Assembly (NCBI GenBank): GCA_902728285.1
Contig: CACVBU010000080.1
Span: 124,001-188,000 of the forward strand
Direction of reading: 5' to 3'
DNA: 64,000 nt
Source: Clytia hemisphaerica
Taxonomy: Eukaryota; Cnidaria; Hydrozoa; Leptothecata; Clytiidae
In this document: positions 47,401 to 57,300 of the stretch, piece by piece
Layout: every line of letters starts with the position of its first letter
How positions within the stretch are numbered: the first letter of the stretch is position 1
The notes under the pieces: generated by a model
Seen by the model: the letters and a program-made list of their open reading frames with translations, nothing else
What the model was told of the DNA's origin: nothing
Database searches by the model: none
Program-made: the position numbers and the translations under genes

Positions 47401-48029
47401 CCCGTTCAGTTGCCAGGATGCGCTTGACTGACTGGCCAACTGGCCATTCAACTGACTTTCTAGAACATTCTGGCCACGACCCTGGACCCCGCAATACATT
47501 ATTGTACGGTGTTTTACGGTGGGTGTACGGTGGGTACGGTGGGGTGTACGGTGGATTTCGAGTTAACCTATTTCACCACCGTACCAAATTGATTTCAGTT
47601 TCAGAAAGCATGCAAATTTTTAGATATTCAACCGTGGTCGGACTTACTGAAAAACTTCTAAGTCGGAAAAACTTTCTTTGGTACATTAAGTTTGACCACA
47701 GAACTTGTCTTTCGCGATCGCATTCCCACCGTACTATTGTACGGTGGGAAATTTAATGTACGGTGGGAAAATATATGGTTTTTTCAAAGTTAACCTTTAA
47801 TTCCCACCGGACATTTAAATCAAGCCCCACCGTACAATGTACGGCGGTGTCCAGAGTCGTTTCTGGCCTGGAAAGAATGTTATATATGCCTTGTTTTCCA
47901 GACTTGCTTCTGAGACTAGTGATCAAATTTTATCATACCTGCAGGAATCTAATAAAAAAGTTTCAAAATTAGAACATACTTAAACTTGTTTGCAGCTTCC
48001 TCTTGAGACACAGTTTTTCCTCCTTCCAT
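32479..48029 (-). CDS. SUGT1: SGT1, suppressor of G2 allele of SKP1 (HSP90 co-chaperone)
   Basis: Cytosolic co-chaperone linking HSP90 to SCF ubiquitin ligases and kinetochore assembly. Thirteen exons on the minus strand: 47980-48029, 42251-42299, 41663-41753, 41444-41513, 41180-41250, 41004-41057, 40794-40828, 40719-40750, 40513-40608, 40266-40362, 39618-39725, 33421-33508, 32479-32813. Phases agree throughout and give 391 residues. Domains: TPR repeats (~9-115, with [41 protein letters not shown]); a variable linker containing two micro-exons; a CS domain (~184-262, [14 protein letters not shown] to FKVLSTK); and the C-terminal SGS domain (~281-391, [43 protein letters not shown]). The exon 1 start is the ATG before EGGKTVSQ; the exon reads open upstream to an acceptor at 48068, so a 5' UTR exon probably lies in the gap to EXOC1. 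The 5.7 kb first intron and the 6.1 kb intron 11 are rich in elements; intron 11 holds an antisense gene. Confidence 0.97.
33509..34480. other. SUGT1 intron, left of the nested gene
   Basis: AT-rich. Exon 12 of SUGT1 ends at 33508. I see no further exon, repeat family or RNA gene before the TATA box at 34486. Confidence 0.45.
34486..34493 (+). promoter_or_regulatory. TATA box of the cysteine-rich repeat gene
   Basis: TATAAAAG is 73 bp before the chosen ATG at 34559 and 66 bp of sequence separates them. Initiation 25-30 bp downstream would start the mRNA near 34515-34523, after the ATG at 34496, so the signal-peptide ATG would be the first one in the message. Confidence 0.6.
34559..37763 (+). 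CDS. Secreted cysteine-rich repeat protein built of nine single-exon modules
   Basis: Ten phase-0 exons: 34559-34648, 35219-35362, 35454-35597, 35695-35838, 35936-36079, 36171-36314, 36406-36549, 36641-36784, 37059-37157, 37668-37763; about 430 residues. Exon 1 is a signal peptide ([20 protein letters not shown]) plus a short NATKCAHQ end. Exons 2-8 are seven near-identical 48-residue modules: CRKS, six-residue gap, C, nine residues with an NAT glycosylation sequon, [12 protein letters not shown], a Gly/Pro/Thr linker ([12 protein letters not shown]), C, then FM(D/N). Exons 9 and 10 keep C-x6-C-x9-C-x6-C-x3-C but are diverged. The start at 34559 lies 66 bp past a TATA box; an in-frame ATG at 34496 sits only 3 bp after that box. 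I do not recognise the fold; candidates are an egg/matrix, mucus, antimicrobial or venom-type peptide family. No toxin assignment is supported. It is nested antisense in SUGT1 intron 11. Confidence 0.85.
34700..34960 (+). repeat. Dispersed repeat shared with 4255-4480
   Basis: Lies in the first intron of the cysteine-rich gene; see the copy at 4255-4480 for matching words. It makes the exon 1 frame look longer than it is, but the real donor is CAG|GTACAA at 34648/34649. Confidence 0.55.
35219..36784 (+). repeat. Seven-unit tandem exon-intron array
   Basis: Units start at 35219, 35454, 35695, 35936, 36171, 36406 and 36641, a spacing of 235 or 241 bp. The intron is duplicated along with the exon (91 bp, or 97 bp where a TTGTTA-type 6 bp insert is present). 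Every unit keeps TTTAG at the acceptor and GTAAGA at the donor. Introns are about as similar as exons, which points to recent tandem duplication or ongoing homogenisation rather than old duplication under protein selection. Confidence 0.93.
37250..37490 (+). repeat. GCGAAATTAAATCC-family fragment in the last intron of the cysteine-rich gene
   Basis: GGATTTCGCGGATTTG, GAAATTTAATCCCCGCGAAAATTAA and related words match the family at 17480-17790 and 54590-54960. Confidence 0.5.
37811..37816 (+). other. Poly(A) signal of the cysteine-rich repeat gene
   Basis: AATAAA lies 48 bp after the TAA stop at 37761-37763, in a normal position for cleavage about 20 bp further on. Confidence 0.6.
37830..39060. 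other. SUGT1 intron, right of the nested gene
   Basis: A 41 bp tandem duplication (TTGAATAAAAAAGTTACTTT at ~38244 and ~38285) and low-complexity A/T runs; no gene seen. Confidence 0.45.
39060..39540 (+). mobile_element. GGACCTACC-family element, decayed copy 5 (SUGT1 intron)
   Basis: ATCGGGCTCCATCTG, AGAATATCAGGCTTC, CTTTTTAGAGAACCTTGCCCT and the end GGACCTCCGGAGTGGGTCC (39522-39540). It stops 78 bp before SUGT1 exon 11. Confidence 0.6.
42870..44011 (+). mobile_element. GGACCTACC-family element, copy 6 (SUGT1 intron 1)
   Basis: Left end AACAAGCTAGATGCTGAATGGACCTACC (in shorter words at ~42881-42907), right end GGACCTACAGTCC (43999-44011). Two internal tandem segments start TCAGTTTTATTGACAATTGA (43068) and CACTTTTATTGACAATTAA (43532). 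Contains CGGGCTCCGTCAC twice and a (CGAA/CGGA)n run at 43948-43985. Confidence 0.7.
44012..45470. other. SUGT1 intron 1, no gene seen
   Basis: Between 44985 and 45190 ACACCGGA/TCCGGTGT words recur in both orientations, hinting at a small decayed inverted element; otherwise nothing recognisable. Confidence 0.4.
45473..45548. mobile_element. 76 bp hairpin MITE
   Basis: GGCCCTTTTTACGCC and its complement GGCGTAAAAAGGGCC close a small stem with CCTTATT/AATAAGG inside. Confidence 0.75.
45578..45895. repeat. ATCGATAAGTA minisatellite
   Basis: Degenerate tandem of GATCGATAAGTAATCGAT-type units, ~18-20 bp, which become reverse-complemented after about 45790. Non-coding. Confidence 0.75.
45900..47030. 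other. SUGT1 intron 1, no gene seen
   Basis: No exon, RNA gene or repeat family recognised. Confidence 0.4.
47035..47436. mobile_element. ~400 bp TIR element with CATTTGC-type inner repeats
   Basis: Left CTGGCAGTCAGGCGCATCC TGGCAA and right TTGCCAGGATGCGCTTGACT pair end to end, followed inward by GAACGGGGT/ACCCCGTTC and GCAAATGCATGGGG/CCCCATGCAAATGC. The inner words resemble those in the arms of the 27291-30839 element. Confidence 0.75.
47470..47868. mobile_element. ~390 bp TIR element with GTACGGTGGG hairpins
   Basis: Ends CGACCCTGGACCCCGC and, from the other side, CGACTCTGGACACCGC, then GTACGGTG on both. GTACGGTGGG occurs many times in both orientations, forming close palindromes such as CACCGTACTATTGTACGGTG at ~47727. 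It lies 34 bp from the previous element and 111 bp from SUGT1 exon 1. Confidence 0.75.
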
Positions 48030-48327
48030 TTCTGAAGTTTGGTGATTTTCGGTTTTAGCACTTGACTGAAATCGAAAGTGAAACTTCTAGAATGCCTACA
48101 TTGAACTTATCTTTAAAATTGTGCTAAGCGGGCAAAAACTTATAAAAAACTCAATCTAATTTCTAACGCGGGACAACCACAAGGGGATTTTTTCCTAGCT
48201 GAGTACCCGAACACATTCTCTCAACCTTTGCGTTCGAATTTTTCAAACAAAATTAAAGTGAGTGACAATATTTTCAAGAAAAAAATCTATAGGGCGCCAA
48301 GCTAGACGATCAAAACATTGAGCCAAC
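48030..48327. promoter_or_regulatory. Shared divergent promoter region of SUGT1 and EXOC1
   Basis: Only 298 bp separate the two start codons, which face away from each other. An acceptor-like CAG at the 48068 end of SUGT1 exon 1 suggests a 5' UTR exon within this gap. No TATA box is evident on either side, as is usual for housekeeping pairs. Confidence 0.55.
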
Positions 48328-51300
48328 ATGGCGGCTATCAGGCACAGCCTTCAGCAAGATATTTTTCGCCCAAGCGAAGAAGCTTTGTACGCTGTTGTTA
48401 ATGTGGTGAAAGTGGGGGGAGGAAAGAAGAAAGAGAAAAAAACCACTTTTCTTTGTGCAGCAGGTATTTTTTTATTTGTTCGGAAACAATACCCACACTC
48501 GTTTGCATAGGGAAATCAAAACAGGAATAAATGCAAAATCAAGTTTAGCAGAATTTTTTTGAAAAGTGACCCTACAAGATTTGACTGTATCTTTTTATTC
48601 AATGAAGCAATTGTTTTCAAATAAAAAATATATTGACAATGAATGAGTAAGCTTTCTGGAAATCCAGGGAAATCCAAAAATGAAAAGCATAGCTTTTACA
48701 GTACTACGAGTCGTACAGTACTAGGGTGCGCACTTGTCAGGATTTTTTGCACGGAACGAGGAGGAATTTACAAAAATGAACTTCAATGCATTAGTACTTA
48801 CCTTTAAATCATCCAAATCTGTTCATTCTTTTTTCAAAATCAATCAGGAATTATCAGGGAAACAAGTAAAAAAAACTGCATCCAGGTATCTATTTTCTTT
48901 CCAAAGGATATTCATGTTTTTCGGCGTCAAGGTGAAAACGAGACTTAGCGCTGACCCCGGCACCGGAAAATTCTCGACCTACATTGAAACAAATGGCTGT
49001 CGCTATTGAGCTGGTTCATCTTTTCAATCACGGTTTTTTTAGTAAACCCAGGGCAGGGTAAGATTAGGCTACAATCTATTACAATGTGCTTTATTTGAAA
49101 ATCTACAGGCCATCTGGAATTTCGAAAAATAAGAAGAAATTGCGATTTTTTAACAAGATTGCGGATTTTTTCATTTAAGCACCATACACCATCTGAAAGC
49201 TAAGGATTTCAGCTTTCTAGTGGTGAAATTTGTTTTTAGCTATCACTTCCAGCTCATTAGCGATAAGCTAAAGTTTACTAGTCGTCGGGCCGATTTTCAG
49301 ACCGCACTGGCAAAACTCCCCACACCCCGCCACACGGAAGACTAGATTTCATCCGCCATTTTTGGCGCGATTTTGGTGCTTCCAAAAATTATTTCTTGCT
49401 GGCGAGGTGTAAGGAGGCGATTCTTTGAAAAGTTGATTTTTTTGTGTTTTGAAAATGGAATAACTTTGGGAATACTTAACCAATTCTAATAAATGACCCC
49501 TCATTTTTCTCACAAAGGTAAGGACTTTCAAATAAAATTAGTTTGGTTTCTAAAAATTGAGGGGAAAATTTTGGCCTGTCCACCCTAACAGTACCTACCG
49601 TAGAATCGTCTAGTAATATCGACACGTGTCTTCTAAAGTCGACACCAGATCTGTAAAATAATCAAAACAAACCTTGAATGAAATTCTTGGTATCATTCTT
49701 ATCAAACAAGTTCATCCATCAAACTAGAAGTTCAATAAACATTGCAATCCTTTCAATTATAAAACAGCCAAATTATAAGCAGTTTTACACACAGCACATG
49801 AAACGCATGCAAATTTCCTCGTAACTATCTCGAGTGTCCATCATTAAAATTTTACAACTTTATTATGCTTCAAGCAGTATAGATCAACTCTTCATACAAA
49901 AATTATGGAAAACGCATGTTTGGACTTTGTACCCTATGCTATGCTGCACTCAGGCACTTAAGCCAAAGTCCCGCAAAGGCGGGACAAAAATCAGTTTTTT
50001 GAAGTTTGCTCAAAAACGCAGTAAAAAAGCAGTAAAAAATACAACTTTTCTATTTTTCCTTTTTTTTGCAAAAGTTCTAGGAATGAAAATAAAGGGATAA
50101 TGATGATTGAATACTATCCATTGATGTCCCGCGGCACTATCGTAAAGCTAGAATCGCTTCGCGTACTCTTCGCTTGAGAAAATGATTGAAAGATTGAAGT
50201 TTTTCACCAGCAGGAGCTCTTGGGCGTTCTGTGAGCAGAGGCTAGCTTGCTAGGGGGGCTGAGTGTTGTGTAATAGAACTGGGGGCGGAGCTGATAGGTT
50301 GAAGATATTTTAAATTATATGTTAAAAATCTATGCTGTGGGGAAGGTTTTATCCATTAAAGCCCGAAGGGCTAGAGTAGAATCTCTAACCTTTCTCAGGC
50401 AAGTGAAGCCTTAAAAAATGGGCCGCATTTTTGACGACAGATTGAATCTAGCAATTCCTTTGTTTACGATTGATATTTTTTTCTTGAAATTTAGCAGTGA
50501 ATTTTAGTTTTAATCTGTCATTTGTGTATAAACCAGGCGAGCCGCTCAAAGCCGCGCAACTTTGGTAGGATTTGTTGGCTTCAAATCCCGCCAAGGAGAT
50601 TCGATTCTAGCCCTTCAGGCTTATACTTCATTGGTTTTATCCCTACTGAAAAAAGAAATTTTGCCTGCGGCGCAATCTACACCTAACTCTTCATACAAAA
50701 ATGAGGGGAAATGGATGTTTGGACTTCGCAAGCACTTAAGCCAAAGTCCTGCAAAGACAGGACAAAAATCAGTTTTTTGAAGTTTGCAAAAAAACACCAC
50801 ATAGAAGATCTTTCAAATTTATTATGTGAATAGAGCAGTAAAAAATGCAACTTTCCTGTTTTTCTTTTTATTTGCAAAAGTTCTAGGAATGAAAATAAAG
50901 GGATAATGATAATCAAATACTATCCATTGATGATCTGCGGCACTATCGTAAAGCTAGAATCGCTTCGCGTACTCTTCTCTTGAGAAAATGATTGACAGAT
51001 TGAAGTTTTTCACCAGCAGGAGCTCTTGGGCGTTCTGTGAGCATTCTCGGCTCAATCCTCGGACCACGCTAAAAATGGTAGACTGAGCTGTGATAGATCA
51101 TTTTGATGGAAGTTGTTGGAATGTTTGCAAGGCTCTTGACAGAAAATCGTTTGTTTTATTGTCAATGATAACAGTGTGGTTATTAATTTTGTTAGATCTG
51201 ACAAATTGATGTTTGTAAGTGCACTTTATAGTTTTGATTCCCATTGGAAGAATCATATTCTGGTTTTTATGATATTAGATGCTGTTTTAGAGCTATTTTC

Positions 51301-54300
51301 CTTAGCCCCCCTCCCCCTGAAAAGTGCTGGGGGCTGGACCCCTCTGCACACTATGAGCGCTCCTTCGCAGCTGTTTATCAAATTTCCACCAATGAGGTTG
51401 CTGCATTTCAAACGGCCCTTCTTTTTGGCATCCTTGGCCTTTCAGTGTCTTGCTCGATGGACTGCTGTAAAATCCCACCCTTCCTGACCCTTCATATATT
51501 TGTTTCAATCCGTGATTCGTGGCTTAGGTTTTTTCTCATCTTCAATCTTCATCTTCATGTTATCTTAAGGATACTCTAGGAATTACACGGTAATACAGGG
51601 CGCGCAACCAAGTTGAACACAAGCTGTTCAACCTCGTAAATCGGACTCTTGTTGTACCATAGTTATCCAACCATGGATAACTTCGGAATCCCATCCGTAC
51701 AACTTTTAAGAAACCAAGCGGGACAACCATGTTATAACTATAGAAAACAGTTATCCTACCACGGATAACTTAGGAATCCAAGCGAGACAACCATGTTATA
51801 ACTAGAAAACAGATTAGGTCAACTATATACAACTTTCTCTCGTGTCGAGTGATCAAACAGGATAACTCAGGTCAACTATGCTCAACCGTGTTTTAGTGGG
51901 CAGGACAACCAGATACAACAAGGAAATGGATTGGTCGAGTCTACGGAATTTTTTTAAAAGAATAAAGCATTTTAGGTGTACTACCTAGTGTGCCAGTTTA
52001 TGCTAATCAATCTGAATCAATCGAACATAGGATAATTGGGATGCTATTCTGGATTTTTCTCGTTGAATGCAACTTTACTTTGATAATCATTTGAGTAGGA
52101 CACTTAGATAAAATTTAGTCAGTTTTTCAATTTTAGTAATAGTTCATTTCTTGAATTACTTTAGAAAGTATTGTACATATTGTAGGCTAATATATTACAA
52201 GCTTACAGGTTTACAAATATTAGTAGATAAATGAAAATTAGTCGATTAAAAATTCTTTAGAAAATATTTTACAGCTTGTAGGTTATATATTTTTACAAAA
52301 TGTTAGTCGAAAAATAAATATCAAAATAATAAATAAAAAAAAAAAAATTAGTTGAATAAAAATTCTCATGGCACTTTGCGCGACGGCCGTCTTTCGGTTG
52401 GCGGCCTCGGAATTCTTGCGCGCTTCAATGAGTTCTTTTTTTGATTACAAGACTCGTCCAATTTTCTTTTCAGGTCGGTTCAGGTCAGGTCTTTTCAGGC
52501 ACAGGTCGAGTCTTATATACTTCTCCTTCACCTTCACCCGCATCTTCTTTCTCCTCATCGGTCATGCATTCTGGCAACAGTTTGTTGATTATATCCCTCT
52601 CCTCCTCTGTTAGATTTTCTGCAATAGCAGTTGCTGCCACTTTCCGTTTGTGGAGTAGGTAGCTAAAAAAAAGAAAAATAGGTTATTATTAAAGATTCAC
52701 TTGAATTATTAAAATTTTTGATTACAAGACTCGTCCAAAATTTTTGATTACAAGACTCGCCAAAATTTTCAAATTCTTTTATATTTTATGCTAATTTGTC
52801 TTAATATTATGCTATTCTATGTCAAATTTATTTAGTAATCCTATAAAATCAAAAATATTTGATCATGTAACCGTCCAGAAAATAATTAAAAATGAAGAAT
52901 TTTATAGCTCCTGAACACAGCATATTTTATATAAACACTCGCAAAGAAGAAGAACTAGTATTTTTGACACCCCTTTCTCATAGACCCGGTAGGACTTTCA
53001 GCTAGCTTGGATGAAACAAATTTGTTATTATAGAGGCCCCCCCCAGCGGACCCACAATTCACGCAATCACGCAATTTTTTTTCGAAATTCACGCATTCAC
53101 CCAAATTTTCCTCCAGTTTCAATGGAATTTTTTCAGAAAATCGGAAAATTTTTGGGAAAAATCGGGGAAACATTGGAGAATCGGGGAACAATCAGTGGAA
53201 AAAAGGGAAAATTCACGCACAAAATAGCCCAGATTCACGCATTCACGCAGTCAAAAAGTGGATTTTCACGTTCACGCAAGTTTTTTCAATTCACGCATTC
53301 ACGCATTTTTTTTTTCAATCTTCACGCATTCACGCAACCGAAAATGCCCATTCACGCATTTATGCAAACCGCTGGGGGGCCATTATATTTACTTCCTTTT
53401 CTTATTACTATTTATTTATTTGTCTTCTGATGAGGCGATGTTCATTCTGTGATAAGTTTTCTCCACACATCTTTGACATTGCAGAGAATTGATGTTTCAG
53501 TTCTCTCCGCTGGGATAACAATACGTTTTTCGATTTTCTGTCGAGAGAAAATGATAAGATTATACTCTACTTCTTAAACAAGATTATCAAACAGATTGAT
53601 TGCCCTTTATCTTTATTTAAAATTGAAAATAACTTGAAGAAAGAAAGAAATTATGTGCTTTAGACAGGTTATTCCAAAAATAACTAAAAAAGTGTACTTA
53701 CATGATCACTGCAGGGCCTCTTTAGCATTATTGACGCATATTCATCGCCAAGTCTTTACTTCTTACCTTTGTTTCACACTTTGGCTTACTGTAAAGTTTG
53801 CATGAAAGCGTGTTACAAGATTTTGTGACAAATCAAGTCAAGTCAAGTTCTTTCCCCCTTTAATTTCTGCCAATTAAAATCTCTTTTTATTAAAGTTTTT
53901 CTGTAAGAGATTTAATTGGAATGCAATTGAATATATCATAATTTCTCCACAATTATAAATGTGTTAACACAGGGTCCCAAAGGGAATGGTGTTGTTTAGT
54001 TCAAACAGTTAATTGTAATTTTCTTGATGAAACTGCCGAACAAATTTTTCTGCCTTTGAAATATCACCGAAAAAAGAGAAAGTATACGAATCGTTAAGAA
54101 CATCTTAAGGCAACTTCTCCGTAACTGCCTAACTGATGGTAGTTACAACGTATAAATTAATCGTAATGACAAAGAAAAAAGAGGGAGAGATACTTTAATT
54201 AGGGACACCCTGTATATGTATTATTCAAATCGGCATTCTTTGAAATCAAATCCGCGATAGCAAAATCAGTGAAAAATTAATTATAAGAACTAAAGTGTGA

Positions 54301-57300
54301 TGTGTTTTGCGAGTTGAAACTCACAAAAGTTTTTATGTCTAAAGCAGCGGCCGTTTTAAAATTTGGACAGATGATAGGTAAAAGGATACCATTCATTAAT
54401 ATCTAAAAATATCTAAAATTTATGGAGGATTCCACGATAAGAAATAAGGGATTTGTGCTTATTTTTGCAATGTGGAGATCTCGTTTTTATTAAAAACGGT
54501 GTTATCTTTCAACGCACTCATTAAAAGTGTATAGAACTTTTCATCAACTTAATATCCCCATGAGTGCGTGCCTGAGTACCTTAAGGGGATTATTTTTCGC
54601 GAGCTTTCCCGAAAATTTGCAAAAATTAATCCTCAAGAAAATTTTAAAAACCTTTGGATTCGCGAAATTCGCGAAAGTTAAGTTTTTGCTTCGTTATTTT
54701 CACTGAGTATTTGCCCTCCCCTACGACATCTTTAGAAACAAAACATATCTAAATACACTTTATTCTTCATTATTTGTGTTTGATAAGAGCTCTACAGTTT
54801 CTATTTTTTAACAAAATCTCAACTGTTTCAAAGTTTTTTATTGGTCTATTGTTCGATATTAAGTCTTCAGGTTTTTGATTTTCGAAAAATGCCCACTTCT
54901 CACGAAACTAGCGAAATTTAATCCTCCCAAAAATTTACAAAAAAATAAGTCCTGTAAAAATTAAATAATTTTTGAAAAATACAGGGTGTCCCTAATTAAA
55001 GTATCGAGTTTGAACATGCGATTGAGTAGAAAAGTTTGTGTGTGTTATCGCTAAAATATAAGAACGTTCTCCATCACGCAAGCTTATTACAAAAAGGTAG
55101 TTACAACGTATAAATTAATCGTAATGACAAAGAAAAAAGAGGGAGAGCTTAAAATACAATTTTGTGAACACGCACATAAAACTTTCTACTCATAGTTGTG
55201 TTTCGACTCGATACTTTAATTAGGGACACCCTGTATTGCTTTTTTTATTGTAAACCTTCTTGATTTTAAAACATAAAGATTTTTTTTAGATTATCTATTT
55301 TATTATCGAAATATCCTAAAGATATACTGAAAATGGAAATCATACTTGTTATATTGACTATAGAATGTATTTAATGACTTTTCGATTCTTTTCATTTTTG
55401 GCACAAAGACACAAAATCTCAATGTCCAAAATGTGACGGAGACCGATTTTGAAGAAAAAAATTATCTTATTTTGGTCAAAAAATGGCCTAAAAATAGGGC
55501 AAAATTGCTTCATTAATTTTCCTGATTTTTTGCTTAACGTTAAAGGATAAGGTCTTCTAAAATATGGCCGGAAAGGTTTTTCCTAGAAAAATTCTATTCG
55601 GCTTAAAATGATGTTTTTAACTTTTAGGGGAATTCCCTTACCATGAAATTACCTTTTTTCAATATCATTACGATATTTTCCAGCAGACACACATAAATTC
55701 AACTTTTTATAAGAACATGCTGTCGAAAGAAATTATTGTCTAGAGAGTCCAAATATGATAGTATTCGACGGAAATTTGATATCTTTGATAATTTGGTGAT
55801 TATCTAGGGGGTATTTCTCTTCAAATTAAAGCTTATAATTTTAGATGTTTTTATTAAGTACTTGTTTTAAAAACAAACAAATTATTGTCTAAGTTAAAAA
55901 TTTCATCTTTAAAAATATGTTTTTATAAGCACATTTTGTTAAAATCAATCAAATATTTGTCTTGAGAGCCGAAGTTTGTTTAAACTGGAGTCGTTTATAA
56001 TGACGTGATCTTATTCGATACGGCAAAAATTTTTCACTACTAAAGTTCAATGGGTTTCGGATGAAGTTGGATATTTTTTATCCTTCTTGGAGATTGAATA
56101 TCAATAAGGTGTTATAAATTATACTTTTCGGCCTGGGAGACTGGGTCCCTCTCATAAAATAGGACAAGAATCTTTCTTTGACAATGTCAAACAAAAAACG
56201 TTAGACATTAGTATTGCAATTAGACTTTTTTCATGGTTCCCTAAGCAAGCTTTCAGAAAGTTTTAGATAAGTCAAATCATGTTCAACTTGTTTTTCTTCT
56301 GCTCCACCAAATCTTTAGAGTCATTTGCGCGCCTTTGTTTTGTTGTAAGACAAACATTTTTAGATTCTCAATCTTTAACTGGTGCATTATTATTGGGTAA
56401 CATAGGCCAGTGAGTTTTCCACAATTGAAGGACAACCTATTTATTAAGTACCATATAAAATTACTTATAAAACTTAGTTGAGACTTTGACAGGATAAATA
56501 TTGCGCGGGTAATCGAAGGACAACCTAGTTATTCCGTACATGTAAAACTTAGTTGACTTTGACAGGATAACTGTTGCCCGAGTAATCGAAGGACAACCTA
56601 GTTATTCCGTACATGTAAAACTTAGTTGACCTTGACAGGATAACTGTTTTCTGTGCAATGAAAAATGTCAATAAGGAATACAAAGTTGCCACAGTCGGAC
56701 AACCAGTTGACCACGGTTGACCGCGCATTGTCAATAGTTGACAAGAATTAGGCGGGACAACTAAGGATAACTAAGTTTCAATTGTACAGCTCAACTCATT
56801 AATCTGATGTGTTTTACGCAGTGAACCTCCCAAGACAATTAATTAAAACTTGAAAATGTAAAATGAGACAAAATAACCGATTGCCAACAGCAGCCAGAAT
56901 ATCAATGATATCAACCAAACAAATTTTGTCATTCAATTCCCGAGACAACGATTTGTATGGCGAGCCGTCTTTTCCTAATCAACGTTTTTACAATAGAATT
57001 TTCAATAGTAGTGATCGTTGAACTTTGAAGTAATCAGAAAAGCTGTTTTTCCATCTCTTTACATTACTCTGATTTGAGATACACTCTGATACAGAGTACA
57101 AAAAGATACATAATCTTGAATTTTGCTCCATATCTGCCAAAATAGCAATTTTTTCGAGCATTTTTTACCGTTACGCAAAGATAGAAATACTGAAAATGTT
57201 GTTTTCGTGGCCAAAACCCACCAATAAACCACTCCAGGTCAAAAGTTTGCTTCAAAAAAGTCACATGGACCATCAGCAGACAGCTAAAAGTGCTTCCAAA

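Noticed and set aside
47364-47756. 130-codon plus-strand frame in SUGT1 intron 1
   Set aside because: It runs across two separate TIR elements and has no recognisable domain.
51176-51579. Overlapping ~100-codon frames in EXOC1 intron 1
   Set aside because: Three frames are open over the same GC-richer patch with no homology or splice support; a chance effect of composition.
53011-53452. 139-codon frame over the TTCACGCA array
   Set aside because: It is created by a minisatellite whose unit lacks stop codons; no signal of a real protein.
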